64,000 bases of DNA from Photobacterium lucens. GTDB taxonomy: Bacteria; Pseudomonadota; Gammaproteobacteria; Enterobacterales; Vibrionaceae. Shown one piece after another: positions 46,738-57,834 of this stretch; within the stretch, counting starts at the first letter, position 1; the number at the start of each line of letters is the position of its first letter. Location: assembly GCF_009873615.1 (NCBI RefSeq), contig NZ_SSMG01000127.1:32518-96517 (forward strand), read 5' to 3'. The position numbers were made by a program, and so were the translations under genes. The notes under the pieces are model-generated. The model was not told the origin of the DNA and did not search any database. It worked only from the letters and a program-made list of their open reading frames with translations.

Positions 46738-48372
46738 TTATTTTCGGCAGGTACGCCATCCTAGTAACCAAAATAAACCACCGACACCGGCAGATACTGC
46801 TGGGTAAGTCGCTACTTGATCACCAAAGAGTATTGCAGCACACACCATAAAGGTGGCGCCGATACCAAAATAGAACCTTGCCTGGTTATGAGTGCGTCGA
46901 TTCTCCATGAAATTATCATAGAGTTTATCGATCCGCTGATTCATTACCTTGCCTTGGCGCAAGCTGTCATAAAGTAATTCTGGCAGTTCAGGCAATTTTT
47001 CAGCCCAAAATGGTGCTTTACTTTTTACCGCTTCAATAATGGCTTGAGGGCCAACTTGACGCGACATCCAGTTTTCCAAGAACGGCTTGGCTGTTGCCCA
47101 CAAATCAAGTTGTGGGTACAACTGGCGTCCTAAGCCTTCAACATACAACAAGGTCTTTTGTAATAGGACCAGTTGTGGTTGCACTTCCATATTAAAACGG
47201 CGAGCAGTATTAAACAGGTTTAACAACACATGACCGAATGAAATTTCGCACAGTGGCTTCTCAAAAATAGGCTCACACACAGTACGAATTGCAAATTCAA
47301 ACTCATCCACATTGGTATCATGTGGAACCCAGCCTGAATCGACGTGTAATTCTGCAACCTTACGATAATCGCGATTAAAAAATGCCAATAAATTTTCAGC
47401 TAAATAACGCTTATCTTCTCGGTTTAACGTCCCCACAATGCCACAATCTAACGCGATCCATTGGGGATTTTCCGGGTGCTCATAAGAGACAAAAATATTA
47501 CCCGGATGCATATCAGCATGGAAAAAACTGTCACGAAATACCTGAGTAAAGAAGATATTTACCGCATTTTCAGACAGTAATTTTAAATCCGTGCCGTTCG
47601 CTTTTAGCCCCTCAACGTCAGAAACTTGGATACCATAAATACGTTCCATGACAAGAAGATTAATACTGCTGTAATCGGTATAAACTTCCGGTACATACAG
47701 TGTGTCGTCCCCTTCAAAGTTACGACGGAGTTGAATGCTGTTGGCCGCTTCACGCATTAAATCAAGCTCATCGAGCAAGGTTTTTTCGTATTCACGGACC
47801 ACTTCAACAGGGCGTAGTCGTCTTGCTTCTGGCTGGAGGCGAGAAACTATCTCTGCCATCCTGTACATCAGCTTAATATCAGCCTCAATAATTGGCTTAA
47901 TATCAGGACGAATGACTTTAAAAACAATTTCTTTGCCGTTTTCTTTTAATGTGCCGGTATGCACTTGAGCAATCGATGCCGAAGCGAGTGCGACTTCATC
48001 GAAATCATCAAACCATTGCTCTAACGGCCCACCTAACGCTTGCTCAATAGTACGTTTTGCTAACTTACCATCGAATGGCTCAACTTGATCTTGCAGCAGA
48101 GCCAGTTGATCGGCGATATGCGGTGGAAACAAATCGCGACGCGTTGACATCATTTGACCGAATTTGATCCAAACAGGGCCTAACTCTTGCAACGCTAAAC
48201 GTAATCGCTCACCCAATGGTTTATCTGGATATTCGTTTTTGATCCAAAACAGCGATTTACGTAGTTTCTTTGGAAGTTCAGTGCGCGGATCGACAGGGAT
48301 AAAGTCATCCAAGCCATAGCGCAGTTGTACTTGAATAATACGGTACAGCCGTTTTATTTCTGAGTAACTCAT
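46738..48372 (-). CDS. ubiB: UbiB, atypical kinase-like protein of ubiquinone biosynthesis
   Basis: ABC1/ADCK-family protein needed for the aerobic ubiquinone pathway; its ATPase activity is thought to support handling of hydrophobic intermediates. It has the [20 protein letters not shown] (KxGQ) motif, [11 protein letters not shown] (Ala-rich loop), [28 protein letters not shown] and two C-terminal transmembrane segments ([33 protein letters not shown]). The frame opens 7 codons earlier; the Met of [12 protein letters not shown] (48372) fits the E. coli start, giving 544 residues. It overlaps or abuts the end of ubiJ. Confidence 0.96.
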   Translation of the reverse strand: MSYSEIKRLYRIIQVQLRYGLDDFIPVDPRTELPKKLRKSLFWIKNEYPDKPLGERLRLALQELGPVWIKFGQMMSTRRDLFPPHIADQLALLQDQVEPFDGKLAKRTIEQALGGPLEQWFDDFDEVALASASIAQVHTGTLKENGKEIVFKVIRPDIKPIIEADIKLMYRMAEIVSRLQPEARRLRPVEVVREYEKTLLDELDLMREAANSIQLRRNFEGDDTLYVPEVYTDYSSINLLVMERIYGIQVSDVEGLKANGTDLKLLSENAVNIFFTQVFRDSFFHADMHPGNIFVSYEHPENPQWIALDCGIVGTLNREDKRYLAENLLAFFNRDYRKVAELHVDSGWVPHDTNVDEFEFAIRTVCEPIFEKPLCEISFGHVLLNLFNTARRFNMEVQPQLVLLQKTLLYVEGLGRQLYPQLDLWATAKPFLENWMSRQVGPQAIIEAVKSKAPFWAEKLPELPELLYDSLRQGKVMNQRIDKLYDNFMENRRTHNQARFYFGIGATFMVCAAILFGDQVATYPAVSAGVGGLFWLLGWRTCRK

Positions 48373-48382
48373 CATTGCCAAT

Positions 48383-48985
48383 TTATCGCTCAAGTAACTG
48401 GTTCAATCGGGCTTCAAAACGGGCAACATCTGATTTCAAGTCATCAACTTGATCGCAGAAATGCATCATTTCTAAAGGCTGGGGTAACAATCGCCATTCC
48501 TCTGTGATCACTTCAGCAAGGTCGCGTTGGCGATTTTTAATCCCTTGGCGAATAAATCGACTGCCTGACTTTACACTACTGACTAAAGTATGAGCAACTA
48601 CATCACCAGTATATTCTGATAACTTGTCCTCAAAATCAGGTTTTAACCCGCTTAACAAACTGGAAAAGTGCTGTGCTAATTGCAGATCACCATCTAATGC
48701 CAACTTATCAGCTTTGATCAGCTGCGTTAGGTTGGCTTGTTGACGCAACTCAGGCAGAACCGACAGGTTTAATGCTAATTGGCAATCCACCTCACCTTCA
48801 AAGCCAGCCAACACATCCACTTGATGGCTAAAGACAAAATACATTGTCTTATTAAATTCATTCAGCTTAACGCTGATCACTTTGCCACGTAAACGAGTAA
48901 GACGACGCTGACTATCAGCATCGTCTTTAATTAATTGATTCAGAGCTGTTTCAACCGCACCGGTAACAAACGCATCTATTGGCAT
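48383..48985 (-). CDS. ubiJ: UbiJ, SCP2-domain ubiquinone biosynthesis accessory factor
   Basis: Lipid-binding organiser of the soluble Ubi metabolon, together with UbiK. The 200 residues have an N-terminal SCP2 domain ([52 protein letters not shown]) and a C-terminal helical coiled region ([20 protein letters not shown]). The ATG at 48985 has GAGGAT just upstream; the frame opens 13 codons earlier. It lies 7 bases after ubiE. Confidence 0.94.
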   Translation of the reverse strand: MPIDAFVTGAVETALNQLIKDDADSQRRLTRLRGKVISVKLNEFNKTMYFVFSHQVDVLAGFEGEVDCQLALNLSVLPELRQQANLTQLIKADKLALDGDLQLAQHFSSLLSGLKPDFEDKLSEYTGDVVAHTLVSSVKSGSRFIRQGIKNRQRDLAEVITEEWRLLPQPLEMMHFCDQVDDLKSDVARFEARLNQLLER

Positions 48986-48992
48986 AGGATCC

Positions 48993-49754
48993 TCAGAACT
49001 TATAACCACGGTGCAAGGCAACAATACCGCCCGTTAGGTTGTAGTAGCTTGTTTGATCGAAACCTGCGTCATCCATCATTCCTTTCAAAGTGTCTTGATC
49101 AGGGTGCATGCGGATAGATTCAGCAAGGTAACGGTAACTTTCAGCATCATTAGCAATGATCTCACCCATTTTAGGTAATAGGTGGAATGAATACGCATCG
49201 TAGACTTTTGATAATGGCTCTAAAATTGGCTTAGAGAATTCCAATACTAATAAACGACCGCCTGGTTTTAGTACGCGGTACATTGAGCGCAGCGCTTTTT
49301 CTTTATCTGTTACGTTACGTAAACAGAAGCTGATAGTAATACAGTCAAAGTAATCGTCAGGAAACGGCAGCTCTTCCGCATTAGCTTGAACATATCCCAC
49401 GTTACCCACAATACCGCTATCACGCAGTTTGCTACGGCCAACTTTCAACATTGAGTTGTTGATATCAGCCAAAATAACTTGACCGGTTTCACCCACGATA
49501 CGTGAAAATTTCGCCGTTAAGTCACCAGTACCACCACCTAAATCCAGCACACGTTGACCTTTACGAACGCCACTACAGTCAATGGTGAAACGTTTCCAAA
49601 CGCGGTGAATACCCATCGACATCAAATCGTTCATGATGTCGTACTTTGCTGCAACCGAGTGAAAAACCTCAGCAACCATGGTTGCTTTCTCTTCTTTGGC
49701 GACGGTACGGAAGCCAAAGTGAGTCGTATCTTGTGTGGTGTCCGTCATGTTCAA
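48993..49754 (-). CDS. ubiE: ubiquinone/menaquinone C-methyltransferase UbiE
   Basis: SAM-dependent C-methylation of demethylmenaquinol and the 2-polyprenyl-6-methoxy-benzoquinol intermediate. The 253 residues show [43 protein letters not shown] motif [34 protein letters not shown] and the C-terminal [17 protein letters not shown]. First gene of ubiE-ubiJ-ubiB-tatABC, 125 bases after rmuC. Confidence 0.97.
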   Translation of the reverse strand: MNMTDTTQDTTHFGFRTVAKEEKATMVAEVFHSVAAKYDIMNDLMSMGIHRVWKRFTIDCSGVRKGQRVLDLGGGTGDLTAKFSRIVGETGQVILADINNSMLKVGRSKLRDSGIVGNVGYVQANAEELPFPDDYFDCITISFCLRNVTDKEKALRSMYRVLKPGGRLLVLEFSKPILEPLSKVYDAYSFHLLPKMGEIIANDAESYRYLAESIRMHPDQDTLKGMMDDAGFDQTSYYNLTGGIVALHRGYKF

Positions 49755-49879
49755 TCCGTTTATAGATACTGATGACGCTTGGCGTCTACTTACGCAACGT
49801 CACCAGTATTAAATGCATTTATTCAACTGGGCTTAGTGTACTTGATGGTTGCTCTTTGCTCAAAGCGCTTTGCCCATCA

Positions 49880-51415
49880 TTATGATAAATCCCCTTCCGA
49901 GGGCGCGGTAATATGAGAAAAGCCTCGGTATTCCGTCAGGTTAGATTGTGATTTTTCCACCAGCGGAGCACTAATATCACGTTTCACTTCAACCCCTAGC
50001 TGTTTAAAACTTTCTGCTTGGCGGATCACGTTGCCACGGCCTGTTGCCAGTTTATTCATCGCCCCTTGGTAGCTTTGATTCGCTTTTTCTAACGACTGCC
50101 CCATAGCTTCCATATCGTTTACAAATAAGCGTAGCTTGTCATAAAGCTTACTGGCACGCTCTGCGATCTCTTTGGCGTTTTGATTCTGTCTTTCATTACG
50201 CCACAAGTTATTAATAGTACGCAGTGCCACTAATAGCGTGGTTGGACTGACCAACATGATATTAAGATCCATCGCATCACGAATAAGCGCAGGATCAGCT
50301 TCAATCGCTGCTTGGAACGCAGGCTCAACAGGAATGAACATCAACACATAATCAAGGCTACGAATACCATGTAATTGATGGTAATCCTTACGGCTTAGCC
50401 CTCGCATATGAGCACGCATGGAAGCAACATGCTCACTCATGGCAAGCTCTCGTTCGGCAATGGTGTCAGCATTAAAGAAACGTTCATACGCTACCAGTGA
50501 CATTTTCGCATCCACGACGACGTCTTTCTGTTGTGGTAAATGCACCACCACATCGGGTTGGTAACGCTTACCCTCTTCATTTTCTAGGCTAACCTGAGTT
50601 TGGTATTCATGCCCTTCACGAAGTCCTGAATCAGAGAGTACCCGAGCCAACACCACTTCGCCCCAGTTTCCTTGGGCTTTGTTATCTCCTTTTAAGGCTT
50701 GGGTTAGGTTAATCGCCTCTTGTGCCATTTGCTCATTAAGCTGTTTAAGACTATTTATTTGATGCACTAAGGTATGGCGCTCACGAGACTCTTGGGTAAA
50801 GTTATCATTAACCTGCTTTTTGAAACCTTCAAGTTGCTCTTTGAGTGGGCTTAAAAGCGTCTCTAAGCTCATCTTATTTTGCTCATCCACGGTTCGTGTT
50901 TTTTGCTCAAACAGACGATTAGCTAAACTTTCAAATTGAATGCGTAGACGCTCTTCGGCATTTTCTAATAGCTTAATTTTTTCATCCGCGGCTTTTTGCT
51001 CTTCAAAATGGCGAGCATCTTGCTCACGCAGATCGGCCTCTAACCCTGCATTCGCTAAACGAGCATTATCCAGTTGCTCTGATAAGTACTGCTTTTCATT
51101 TTGCAGTGCTTCAAAGTGACGCATCTTCTCTAATGCGGCAGCTAAGCGACCATGCATTTGACGAATTTCATGGGTCAGCCTGTCACGATCATCATCAAGC
51201 TCTTCCAGCTCTTGGTTACGTTCAGTTAATTGGCTTTGTAACTGCTGCTCTCGACTTTGTGCTAAACGTGCATCAGACTCTGCTTGCTGCTCAACTAACT
51301 GCAAAGTTTGTTCAAATCGCCCTTTATACCAGAATGCGGTGATCACACTGGCAACCGTTGCCCCTAACAATGTTGCTAATGCCGTGATAACGCCACCGCT
51401 TAACCATTCTGCCAT
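49880..51415 (-). CDS. rmuC: DNA recombination protein RmuC
   Basis: Predicted membrane-anchored protein limiting small inversions at short inverted repeats. An N-terminal transmembrane segment (about 6-28, GGVITALATLLGATVASVIT) is followed by a long coiled coil (about 40-230; many EQ-, ER- and AE-rich heptads) and the RmuC nuclease-like domain (GNWGEVVLARVLSDSGLREG, YQPDVVVHLPQQKDVVVDAK, LDYVLMFIPVEPAFQAA, IMLVSPTTLLVALRTI). The frame opens 27 codons earlier; the Met of MAEWLSGG at 51415 gives 511 residues, with AGAG 8 bases upstream. Confidence 0.94.
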   Translation of the reverse strand: MAEWLSGGVITALATLLGATVASVITAFWYKGRFEQTLQLVEQQAESDARLAQSREQQLQSQLTERNQELEELDDDRDRLTHEIRQMHGRLAAALEKMRHFEALQNEKQYLSEQLDNARLANAGLEADLREQDARHFEEQKAADEKIKLLENAEERLRIQFESLANRLFEQKTRTVDEQNKMSLETLLSPLKEQLEGFKKQVNDNFTQESRERHTLVHQINSLKQLNEQMAQEAINLTQALKGDNKAQGNWGEVVLARVLSDSGLREGHEYQTQVSLENEEGKRYQPDVVVHLPQQKDVVVDAKMSLVAYERFFNADTIAERELAMSEHVASMRAHMRGLSRKDYHQLHGIRSLDYVLMFIPVEPAFQAAIEADPALIRDAMDLNIMLVSPTTLLVALRTINNLWRNERQNQNAKEIAERASKLYDKLRLFVNDMEAMGQSLEKANQSYQGAMNKLATGRGNVIRQAESFKQLGVEVKRDISAPLVEKSQSNLTEYRGFSHITAPSEGDLS

Positions 51416-51630
51416 CGTAAATACTCTATCTTCCTGACGGTTTATTTCTGTAATAAGGCTAAGTGGATACTGGATAAATGTCCAGCTAACGAGCATAACT
51501 CGCCATATTTATTCAACAAGCAAAGAGATTTGTTTGCAGTCGATCACAAGGTGTTATTGCCCTTGCTATTCAGCTATAAGATCATCTCCTACACTGTTTT
51601 CTTTTCACGTTTGCTTAATAATGGAATGTA

Positions 51631-52527
51631 ATGAACGAACGTCTCGCCTTGGGCTATGGCATGGGAGCAGTGTTACTGTGGTCGACTGTCGCAACCGCCT
51701 TTAAAATCACTTTAGATTACTTTTCACCCGTACAAATGATGGTGATCGCCAGTACGGTTTCAGCGCTGGCACTCATCGCCATTGCTTATTATAAAAATAC
51801 GCTCCACCAGCTAAAACAGACCTTTATTAAGCGTCCACTTTATTACCTCGCGCTTGGGCTGATAAATCCCTTTGCTTATTACTTAGTCTTATTTGAAGCC
51901 TACGATTTACTGCCCGCCTCACAGGCACAGCCCATCAACTACAGTTGGGCGATCACCTTAACCTTAATGGCAGCTATTTTTTTAGGGCAAAAGATTCAAC
52001 GTAAAGATTGGATTGCTTGCGTACTGGGATATGGCGGTGTGGTGGTGATTGCAACTCAAGGCAATATTGCTGCCTTGAATTTCACCAGCCCGTTAGGCGT
52101 TGCGTTAGCATTATTTTCGACCCTGTTATGGGCAGGCTATTGGATTTTAAATACTAAAAACACTGCCGATCCAATCCTTGGCTTATTACTGGGCTTTTTA
52201 GTTTCACTGCCATTTTCTATTGGCTTGAGCCTGTATCTTGGCGGTTGGCAAAGTGTACCTTGGCAAGGCTGGGCAGCGGTCACTTATGTTGGTTTGTTCG
52301 AAATGGGGATCACCTTTGTTTTATGGCTCAATGCCCTACGGTTAACCCGTAATACGGCTAAGATCAGTAACCTGATTTTTATCTCGCCATTTATCTCTTT
52401 ATTGCTACTTGCCACCATCATTGGCGAAACTATTCATCCATCTACATTGATCGGATTAGTGTTGATCATTGCAGGTTTAATCATCCAACAATGGAAAACG
52501 AAAAAAGCAGTTACCGTCGAGCCTTAA
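51631..52527 (+). CDS. EamA/DMT family transporter
   Basis: A 298-residue inner-membrane protein with ten predicted transmembrane helices in two EamA repeats (LALGYGMGAVLLWSTVATAF; YYLALGLINPFAYYLVLFEA; LGVALALFSTLLWAGYWILN; GLFEMGITFVLWLNALRL). Substrate unknown; relatives export metabolites. It is a single gene with its own terminator, convergent with the Bcr/CflA gene. Confidence 0.88.
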   Translation: MNERLALGYGMGAVLLWSTVATAFKITLDYFSPVQMMVIASTVSALALIAIAYYKNTLHQLKQTFIKRPLYYLALGLINPFAYYLVLFEAYDLLPASQAQPINYSWAITLTLMAAIFLGQKIQRKDWIACVLGYGGVVVIATQGNIAALNFTSPLGVALALFSTLLWAGYWILNTKNTADPILGLLLGFLVSLPFSIGLSLYLGGWQSVPWQGWAAVTYVGLFEMGITFVLWLNALRLTRNTAKISNLIFISPFISLLLLATIIGETIHPSTLIGLVLIIAGLIIQQWKTKKAVTVEP

Positions 52528-52530
52528 ACG

Positions 52531-52561
52531 AAAAAAGCCTGTCATCTGACAGGCTTTTTCA
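52531..52561. terminator. bidirectional terminator
   Basis: AAAAAGCCTGTCA / TGACAGGCTTTTT, 13-bp perfect stem with a 2-base centre, between the convergent EamA and Bcr/CflA genes. Confidence 0.92.
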
Positions 52562-52572
52562 TCTTTAGAAAC

Positions 52573-53784
52573 TTATTCGTTCACCGTTGCCGACATAGAA
52601 TGCCAACGACGCCCAATTTTCGATGCCAGAATGACTAACCCCGGAACCAATAACCACATTTGCAATGTCATCAACATAGGTGACGAAAGATCTAAACGTT
52701 GCAGCAAGCTAACCATTACACCTGAGCCACTCATTTGGAACAAACCTAATAGCGCCGCTGCAGTTCCAGCACGATCGCCAAACGGTGCCAACGCCTTACC
52801 TGCCGCAGATCCTAAAACAAATGCAAAACCGAATGAGCACACAAAAATCGGTACCATAAATGCCCATGCTTGTTGTAGCGGGCTTAATACCAACATCATA
52901 GCGCCAGCGATCATTAAGACAATCAAACCAGTACGTAATGTTCGACGAGTACCAAAGCGATCTATAAACTTAGGCGCAATCATACACGCAATGATATTGA
53001 GTGCCGCATTAATACCAAACCACATTGTAAACTGGTTCATGTCTTGACCAAGGTGATTCATCAACCACACTGGGGCTGATGTGACATAAGCTAAGATCAC
53101 AGCCATAGCTAACATACATAACGACGCATGAAATAAAAACGTCGGTTCACGTAGTACAGACCAGTAACGACTTAAACTAATGGTTGAGCCTGATACATCT
53201 GAGTGTGCTGGGCGTGTTTCTCTAAATAATGCCACCACAAACAGACCTGCGACTAAAGCAAAGCCCGCCATAAAACTAAAGTTTGAACGCCAGCCAAAAT
53301 GGTGAGTTAGCCAAGTGCCTAAAAGAGGAGCTAGCGCAGGAATAAAACAAATCGCACCGTTTAAATAGCTGATCATACGACCGCTTTTTTCAGCGCCAAA
53401 ACTATCACGAACCGCTGCAAACGCTGCAACTGACGTCGCACACGCGCCGAAGCCTTGTAGCAAACGCGCCAACAACAACAGATCTAAGCTTTGTGCTAAA
53501 TACGCCATGGTCGAGCTAAAACCGTAGATCACGATACCGCCTAAGGCGATAGGTCGACGACCAATACGATCCGCTAATGGGCCTGCCAATAACTGCCCTA
53601 AGCCCATGCTAAACATGAACCAAGTGACGGTATCTTGCACACGAGTCGGATCAACCTGAAACGTACTTGCCATTGCAGGTAATGCCGGCAAATAAATATC
53701 AATCGCTAAAGGGCTAAAGAGGACTAAAGTTACCATTAAGGCAACAAGCCGAGTATCGGCAGAAGGTGAATTCGGTGTTGTCAT
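52573..53784 (-). CDS. Bcr/CflA family multidrug efflux MFS transporter
   Basis: A 403-residue proton-driven exporter with 12 predicted transmembrane segments. The family start FSPLAIDIYLPALPAMASTF is present with the conserved acidic DIYLPA; motif A-like GPLADRIGRRPIALGG lies between TM2 and TM3, and RLLQGFGACATSVAAFAAVR follows. The central loop (FRETRPAHSDVSG) divides the halves. Substrates cannot be told from the sequence; E. coli Bcr exports bicyclomycin and others. Confidence 0.9.
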   Translation of the reverse strand: MTTPNSPSADTRLVALMVTLVLFSPLAIDIYLPALPAMASTFQVDPTRVQDTVTWFMFSMGLGQLLAGPLADRIGRRPIALGGIVIYGFSSTMAYLAQSLDLLLLARLLQGFGACATSVAAFAAVRDSFGAEKSGRMISYLNGAICFIPALAPLLGTWLTHHFGWRSNFSFMAGFALVAGLFVVALFRETRPAHSDVSGSTISLSRYWSVLREPTFLFHASLCMLAMAVILAYVTSAPVWLMNHLGQDMNQFTMWFGINAALNIIACMIAPKFIDRFGTRRTLRTGLIVLMIAGAMMLVLSPLQQAWAFMVPIFVCSFGFAFVLGSAAGKALAPFGDRAGTAAALLGLFQMSGSGVMVSLLQRLDLSSPMLMTLQMWLLVPGLVILASKIGRRWHSMSATVNE

Positions 53785-54106
53785 GCTGCGTTCCTAAAAA
53801 ATGATCGCGCAAGTCTACGGATTTCTCATAATGAATAAAAATGGTTTATTTTCAAAACCGCTTTTCCAAATTGGAATCCACCAGCTTTTAACGTTTATCA
53901 ATCAATCCTCGGCTGGAATAATGAATAGTCTGTCATTTGTTATTGAGACAATTGAAGCGCATCGATAAACAAGCTAACGTAACAATATTAAGCCTGAATA
54001 GCTGAAAATATCACGACACCTAGCATAACCTCGGTGTTGTTGATGCTATTTAGGCACATTTGACCTAACTACCCTTCGATGGTGGTTTCTTGACAAGGAC
54101 CTATAC
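53785..54106. other. intergenic region before the aminopeptidase gene
   Basis: A 322-base AT-rich stretch between divergent genes. It should hold the promoters of the MFS gene and the aminopeptidase gene. I see no reading frame, terminator or recognisable operator; the ribosome-binding site AAGGA lies 8-12 bases before 54107. Confidence 0.5.
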
Positions 54107-55894
54107 ATGCAAGCAGTTATCGCACAACGTATTGAGCAGATCCGTCAGTGGCTTGAAGCAGAGCAACTCGATGCCCTACTGATCCCTCATGAAGATGAAT
54201 ATCTTGGAGAGTACATTCCCGATCATAACGAACGCCTTCATTGGTTAACCGGTTTCACAGGCTCAGCAGGTGCTGCCGTGATCACTCGTGACCGTGCTGC
54301 CATGTTTGTTGATGGTCGTTATGTTGTGCAAGTTCGCAAGCAAGTGCCGGGTGATGTGTTTGAATATTGCCATTTGATCGAGCAACCACCTGTGCAATGG
54401 GCATTAGAAAATCTAGCCGCAGGTAGCAAAATCGCCATTGATAACCGCCTACACAGTGCGGCATGGCTAAAAAACACTATCACAGCCCTTGATGGTGAGT
54501 TAGATCTGGTAGCGGTTAACGAAAACCCAATTGATGAATTATGGTTCGATCGCCCAGCACCTAAACTGTCGGATGCCGAATTAATGGGGCTAGAGTATGT
54601 GGGTCAATCAAGCGAAGAGAAGCGTGAACAAATTGCCGCACTACTTAAAAAACAAAAAGCGGATGCTGCTTTTTTAAGCCAACTTGATAGCATTGCTTGG
54701 CTACTCAATGTCCGTGGTGATGATGTGCATTGTCTACCCGTTCTGCTATCAGCAGCTGTGATCCACAGCGATGCATCGGTGGATTTCTACATCGATCACC
54801 ACCGCCTACCAGAAGGTTTTGCTGCACATGTCGGTAACGGGGTAAATATCCGCGAGCCAGAACAACTCGCAGCAGGTTTAGCGGCATTTGCAGGCAAGCG
54901 TGTACTGTTTGATTCAGCGAACAGTAACGCATGGGCGGCTCAGCAATTAACGGATGCTGGCGCACAACTTATTGAAGCGGCAAACCCAACGCTATTACCG
55001 AAAGCGGCGAAAAACACGACTGAAATTGCTGGTATGAAAGCCTGTCACATCCGTGATGGTGTGGCGATTGCCAAATTCCTCGCATGGATTGATACACAAG
55101 TTGCGAATGGCAATCTATTAGATGAAGCCGCACTTTCCGATCAACTTTGGCACTTCCGTCAGCAAGATCCAACTTGTCGTGATGTCAGCTTTGATACGAT
55201 TTCAGCATCTGCTGGCAATGCGGCTATGTGTCACTACAACCATATTAACCAGCCACAGCCAAGCAAACTGCAAATGGATACGGTTTACTTGGTCGATTCA
55301 GGCGGTCAATACCCTGACGGCACGACCGATATCACCCGTACTATCGCTATCGGTAACCCGGGCGATGAAGTAAAACAAGCCTTCACATTAGTACTAAAAG
55401 GCCATATTTCATTGGCTTCGGCACTTTTTCCGAAAGGCACAACAGGCTCTCAGCTTGACGCACTCGCGCGTCAGCATCTATGGGCGTATGGTTTTGATTA
55501 TGATCACGGTACAGGTCACGGTGTTGGTCATTTCTTAAGTGTTCACGAAGGCCCACAACGTATTGCAAAAATGTACAACCCAACAGCATTACTGCCGGGG
55601 ATGGTATTATCTAACGAGCCAGGTTATTACCGTGCAGATGCATTTGGTATTCGTATCGAAAACCTTGAACTGGTCGTCGATATTGAAACGCAAGGTGACA
55701 TGAACGTGATGGGCTTTGAATCATTAACGCGTGCGCCTATTGATAAGCGTTTGATCGAGCCAACGCTACTAACTGACGTAGAGCTTGCATGGCTTAACAA
55801 CTATCACCAAACCGTGTTTAACGTGATCAGCCCATCGCTGACAGGTAGTGATCTTGAGTGGCTAACACAAGCAACATCACCGCTAAGTCGTTAA
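54107..55894 (+). CDS. aminopeptidase P family protein (Xaa-Pro aminopeptidase, M24B)
   Basis: Cleaves N-terminal residues linked to proline; a metalloenzyme of three domains. The 595-residue length and the two N-terminal creatinase-like domains (starting VIAQRIEQIRQWLEAEQLDA; HWLTGFTGSAGAAVI; SQLDSIAWLLNVRGDD) match the long cytosolic APP1 type rather than the 440-residue PepP. The catalytic domain (about 310-550) has the metal ligands in YLVDSGGQYPDGTTDITRT, HGTGHGVGHFLSVHEGP and SNEPGYYRADAFGIRIENL. Confidence 0.93.
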   Translation: MQAVIAQRIEQIRQWLEAEQLDALLIPHEDEYLGEYIPDHNERLHWLTGFTGSAGAAVITRDRAAMFVDGRYVVQVRKQVPGDVFEYCHLIEQPPVQWALENLAAGSKIAIDNRLHSAAWLKNTITALDGELDLVAVNENPIDELWFDRPAPKLSDAELMGLEYVGQSSEEKREQIAALLKKQKADAAFLSQLDSIAWLLNVRGDDVHCLPVLLSAAVIHSDASVDFYIDHHRLPEGFAAHVGNGVNIREPEQLAAGLAAFAGKRVLFDSANSNAWAAQQLTDAGAQLIEAANPTLLPKAAKNTTEIAGMKACHIRDGVAIAKFLAWIDTQVANGNLLDEAALSDQLWHFRQQDPTCRDVSFDTISASAGNAAMCHYNHINQPQPSKLQMDTVYLVDSGGQYPDGTTDITRTIAIGNPGDEVKQAFTLVLKGHISLASALFPKGTTGSQLDALARQHLWAYGFDYDHGTGHGVGHFLSVHEGPQRIAKMYNPTALLPGMVLSNEPGYYRADAFGIRIENLELVVDIETQGDMNVMGFESLTRAPIDKRLIEPTLLTDVELAWLNNYHQTVFNVISPSLTGSDLEWLTQATSPLSR

Positions 55895-55912
55895 CGCTCC
55901 AATAAGAAAAAG

Positions 55913-55945
55913 AAAAGCCAGTACACATCAGGTACTGGCTTTATT
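55913..55945. terminator. bidirectional terminator between the aminopeptidase gene and thiH
   Basis: AAAGCCAGTAC / GTACTGGCTTT around ACATCAG, with T5 on the right (plus) and A-rich sequence on the left (minus). It lies between the convergent stops at 55894 and 55947. Confidence 0.88.
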
Positions 55946-55946
55946 T

Positions 55947-57059
55947 TTATCCCGAGTATGCAGGGTGCCAATCTTTCCACACCACTTCAAACCCCTGTTG
56001 CTTAACCGCGGTAGCGACATCTGCGACCGAGCGTTCATCACTGATCGCAAATTGTTCTAGCTCTAGCGTGTCATCAGCATATCCGCCCGGTTGGGTTTTA
56101 GAGCCCGCCGACATACTAGTGATCCCCAAAGGCAATACGTTATCGCGAAAATGCGGTGATTCTCGAGTCGATAACGACAGCTCGACTTCAGGATTAAACA
56201 ACCGATAAGCACAAATCAATTGCACCAGTTGGCGATCCGTCATCACAGATTTTGGCTCTAATCCACCAGTACAGGGTCTTAAACGTGGGAATGAAATCGA
56301 ATAGCGGCTTTGCCAATAGGTTCGCTCAAGATAAGCCAAGTGACTGGCAACAAAAAAACAATCCGTGCGCCATTCTTCCATGCCGATCAAAGCCCCAATC
56401 CCAATCTTGTCTATTCCTGCTTTTGCTAACCGATCAGGTGTCGCTAAGCGGTATTCAAAATTGGTTTTATTACCTCGCAAATGATGTTTCGCATAGGTTG
56501 GTGCATTATAGGTTTCTTGATACACCATCACCGCATCTAGACCAAGTTGGCGCAGCTCTTGATACTCATCTTGCTCAAGTGGCTGTACTTCCATTGCCAA
56601 ATAACTGAAGTGCTGTTTAATTTGAGGAAGCGCATCACGAAAGTAATTCATACCAACTTTGGTTTGATGCTCGCCTGTAACCAGTAACACACTATCAAAA
56701 TTTAGCGCTTTTATTGCCTCACACTCTCGTTCTATTTCCTGACTATCTAAGGTACGGCGTTTAATGCGATTTTCCATCGAAAAACCACAATAGGTACACG
56801 CATTGGCACACAGATTCGAAAGGTATAAAGGCACATAAAAACTCATAGTATGACCAAACCGCTGGCGGGTTAGCATCGCAGAGCGTTGTGCCATTTGCTC
56901 TAAGTAAGGCTCTGCCGCAGGTGAAATTAAAGCTTTAAAATCTTCTAAATCTCGCTTTGATTTGCCTAAAGCACGCTCAACATCGGTAGCCGTTTTGGCA
57001 TAAATCGACAAACGGATATCATCCCAATCCATTTGCTGCCAAACATCCACAAAGCTCAT
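55947..57059 (-). CDS. thiH: 2-iminoacetate synthase ThiH (radical SAM)
   Basis: Cleaves tyrosine to dehydroglycine for the thiazole of thiamin. The 370 residues contain the [4Fe-4S] motif CANACTYCGFSMENR (CxxxCxxC), VLLVTGEHQTKVGMNYF, QETYNAPTYAKHHLRGNKTN and the C-terminal SAGSKTQPGGYAD. Last gene of thiCEFSGH, 9 bases after thiG. A ThiH enzyme (rather than ThiO) is usual in facultative anaerobes. Confidence 0.96.
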   Translation of the reverse strand: MSFVDVWQQMDWDDIRLSIYAKTATDVERALGKSKRDLEDFKALISPAAEPYLEQMAQRSAMLTRQRFGHTMSFYVPLYLSNLCANACTYCGFSMENRIKRRTLDSQEIERECEAIKALNFDSVLLVTGEHQTKVGMNYFRDALPQIKQHFSYLAMEVQPLEQDEYQELRQLGLDAVMVYQETYNAPTYAKHHLRGNKTNFEYRLATPDRLAKAGIDKIGIGALIGMEEWRTDCFFVASHLAYLERTYWQSRYSISFPRLRPCTGGLEPKSVMTDRQLVQLICAYRLFNPEVELSLSTRESPHFRDNVLPLGITSMSAGSKTQPGGYADDTLELEQFAISDERSVADVATAVKQQGFEVVWKDWHPAYSG

Positions 57060-57068
57060 GCTGGCTCC

Positions 57069-57833
57069 TTACTCATTAAGAAATGCCGTTAATGGGCTTG
57101 ATGCAATAGCATGGTTCACCTTACCAGCAAGACCCGCTTCATAGGCCATGCGACCACTTTCCACGGCCAATTTAAAGGCTCGCCCCATTGCAATAGGATC
57201 ACTTGCCGCAGCAATAGCTGTATTGACTAGTACCGCATCTGCGCCCATTTCCATCGCTTCTGCGGCATGAGAAGGCGCACCAATGCCCGCATCCACCACC
57301 ACAGGTACTTGCGCTTGATCGATAATAATGCGCAGAAAATCGCGAGAAACTAGCCCTTTATTCGAGCCAATTGGCGCTCCTAATGGCATCACGGCAGCGC
57401 ATCCTACCTCTTCTAATCGCTTACAAAGCACAGGGTCGGCATGACAGTAAGGCAACACCACAAACCCTTCTTTTACTAGCTGCTCTGCCGCTTTTAGCGT
57501 TTCAATCGGATCGGGCATCAGGTATTTCGGATCAGGGTGAATTTCTAATTTTAGCCAATTTGTCCCTAACGCTTCTCGAGCTAACTGCGCAGCAAAGATC
57601 GCTTCTTTAGCATTTTTTGCCCCTGACGTATTAGGCAATAAATTCACCCCTGCTTGGATCAGTGGCGCTAAGATATCGTCATCACGCTCAGCGATATTGA
57701 CCCGCTTAAGTGCCATGGTCACCAGCTCTGAGCCTGTCGCTAAAATCGATTCAGCCATGACATCACGATTGGCGTACTTACCGGTTCCGGTAAACAGTCG
57801 CGATGTGAATGTTTTATCTGCAATGGTCAACAT
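57069..57833 (-). CDS. thiG: thiazole synthase ThiG
   Basis: Forms the thiazole phosphate from 1-deoxyxylulose 5-phosphate, dehydroglycine and ThiS thiocarboxylate. The 254 residues include [25 protein letters not shown] (Schiff-base Lys), [52 protein letters not shown] and [20 protein letters not shown]. It begins 1 base after the thiS stop. Confidence 0.97.
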   Translation of the reverse strand: MLTIADKTFTSRLFTGTGKYANRDVMAESILATGSELVTMALKRVNIAERDDDILAPLIQAGVNLLPNTSGAKNAKEAIFAAQLAREALGTNWLKLEIHPDPKYLMPDPIETLKAAEQLVKEGFVVLPYCHADPVLCKRLEEVGCAAVMPLGAPIGSNKGLVSRDFLRIIIDQAQVPVVVDAGIGAPSHAAEAMEMGADAVLVNTAIAAASDPIAMGRAFKLAVESGRMAYEAGLAGKVNHAIASSPLTAFLNE

Positions 57834-57834
57834 G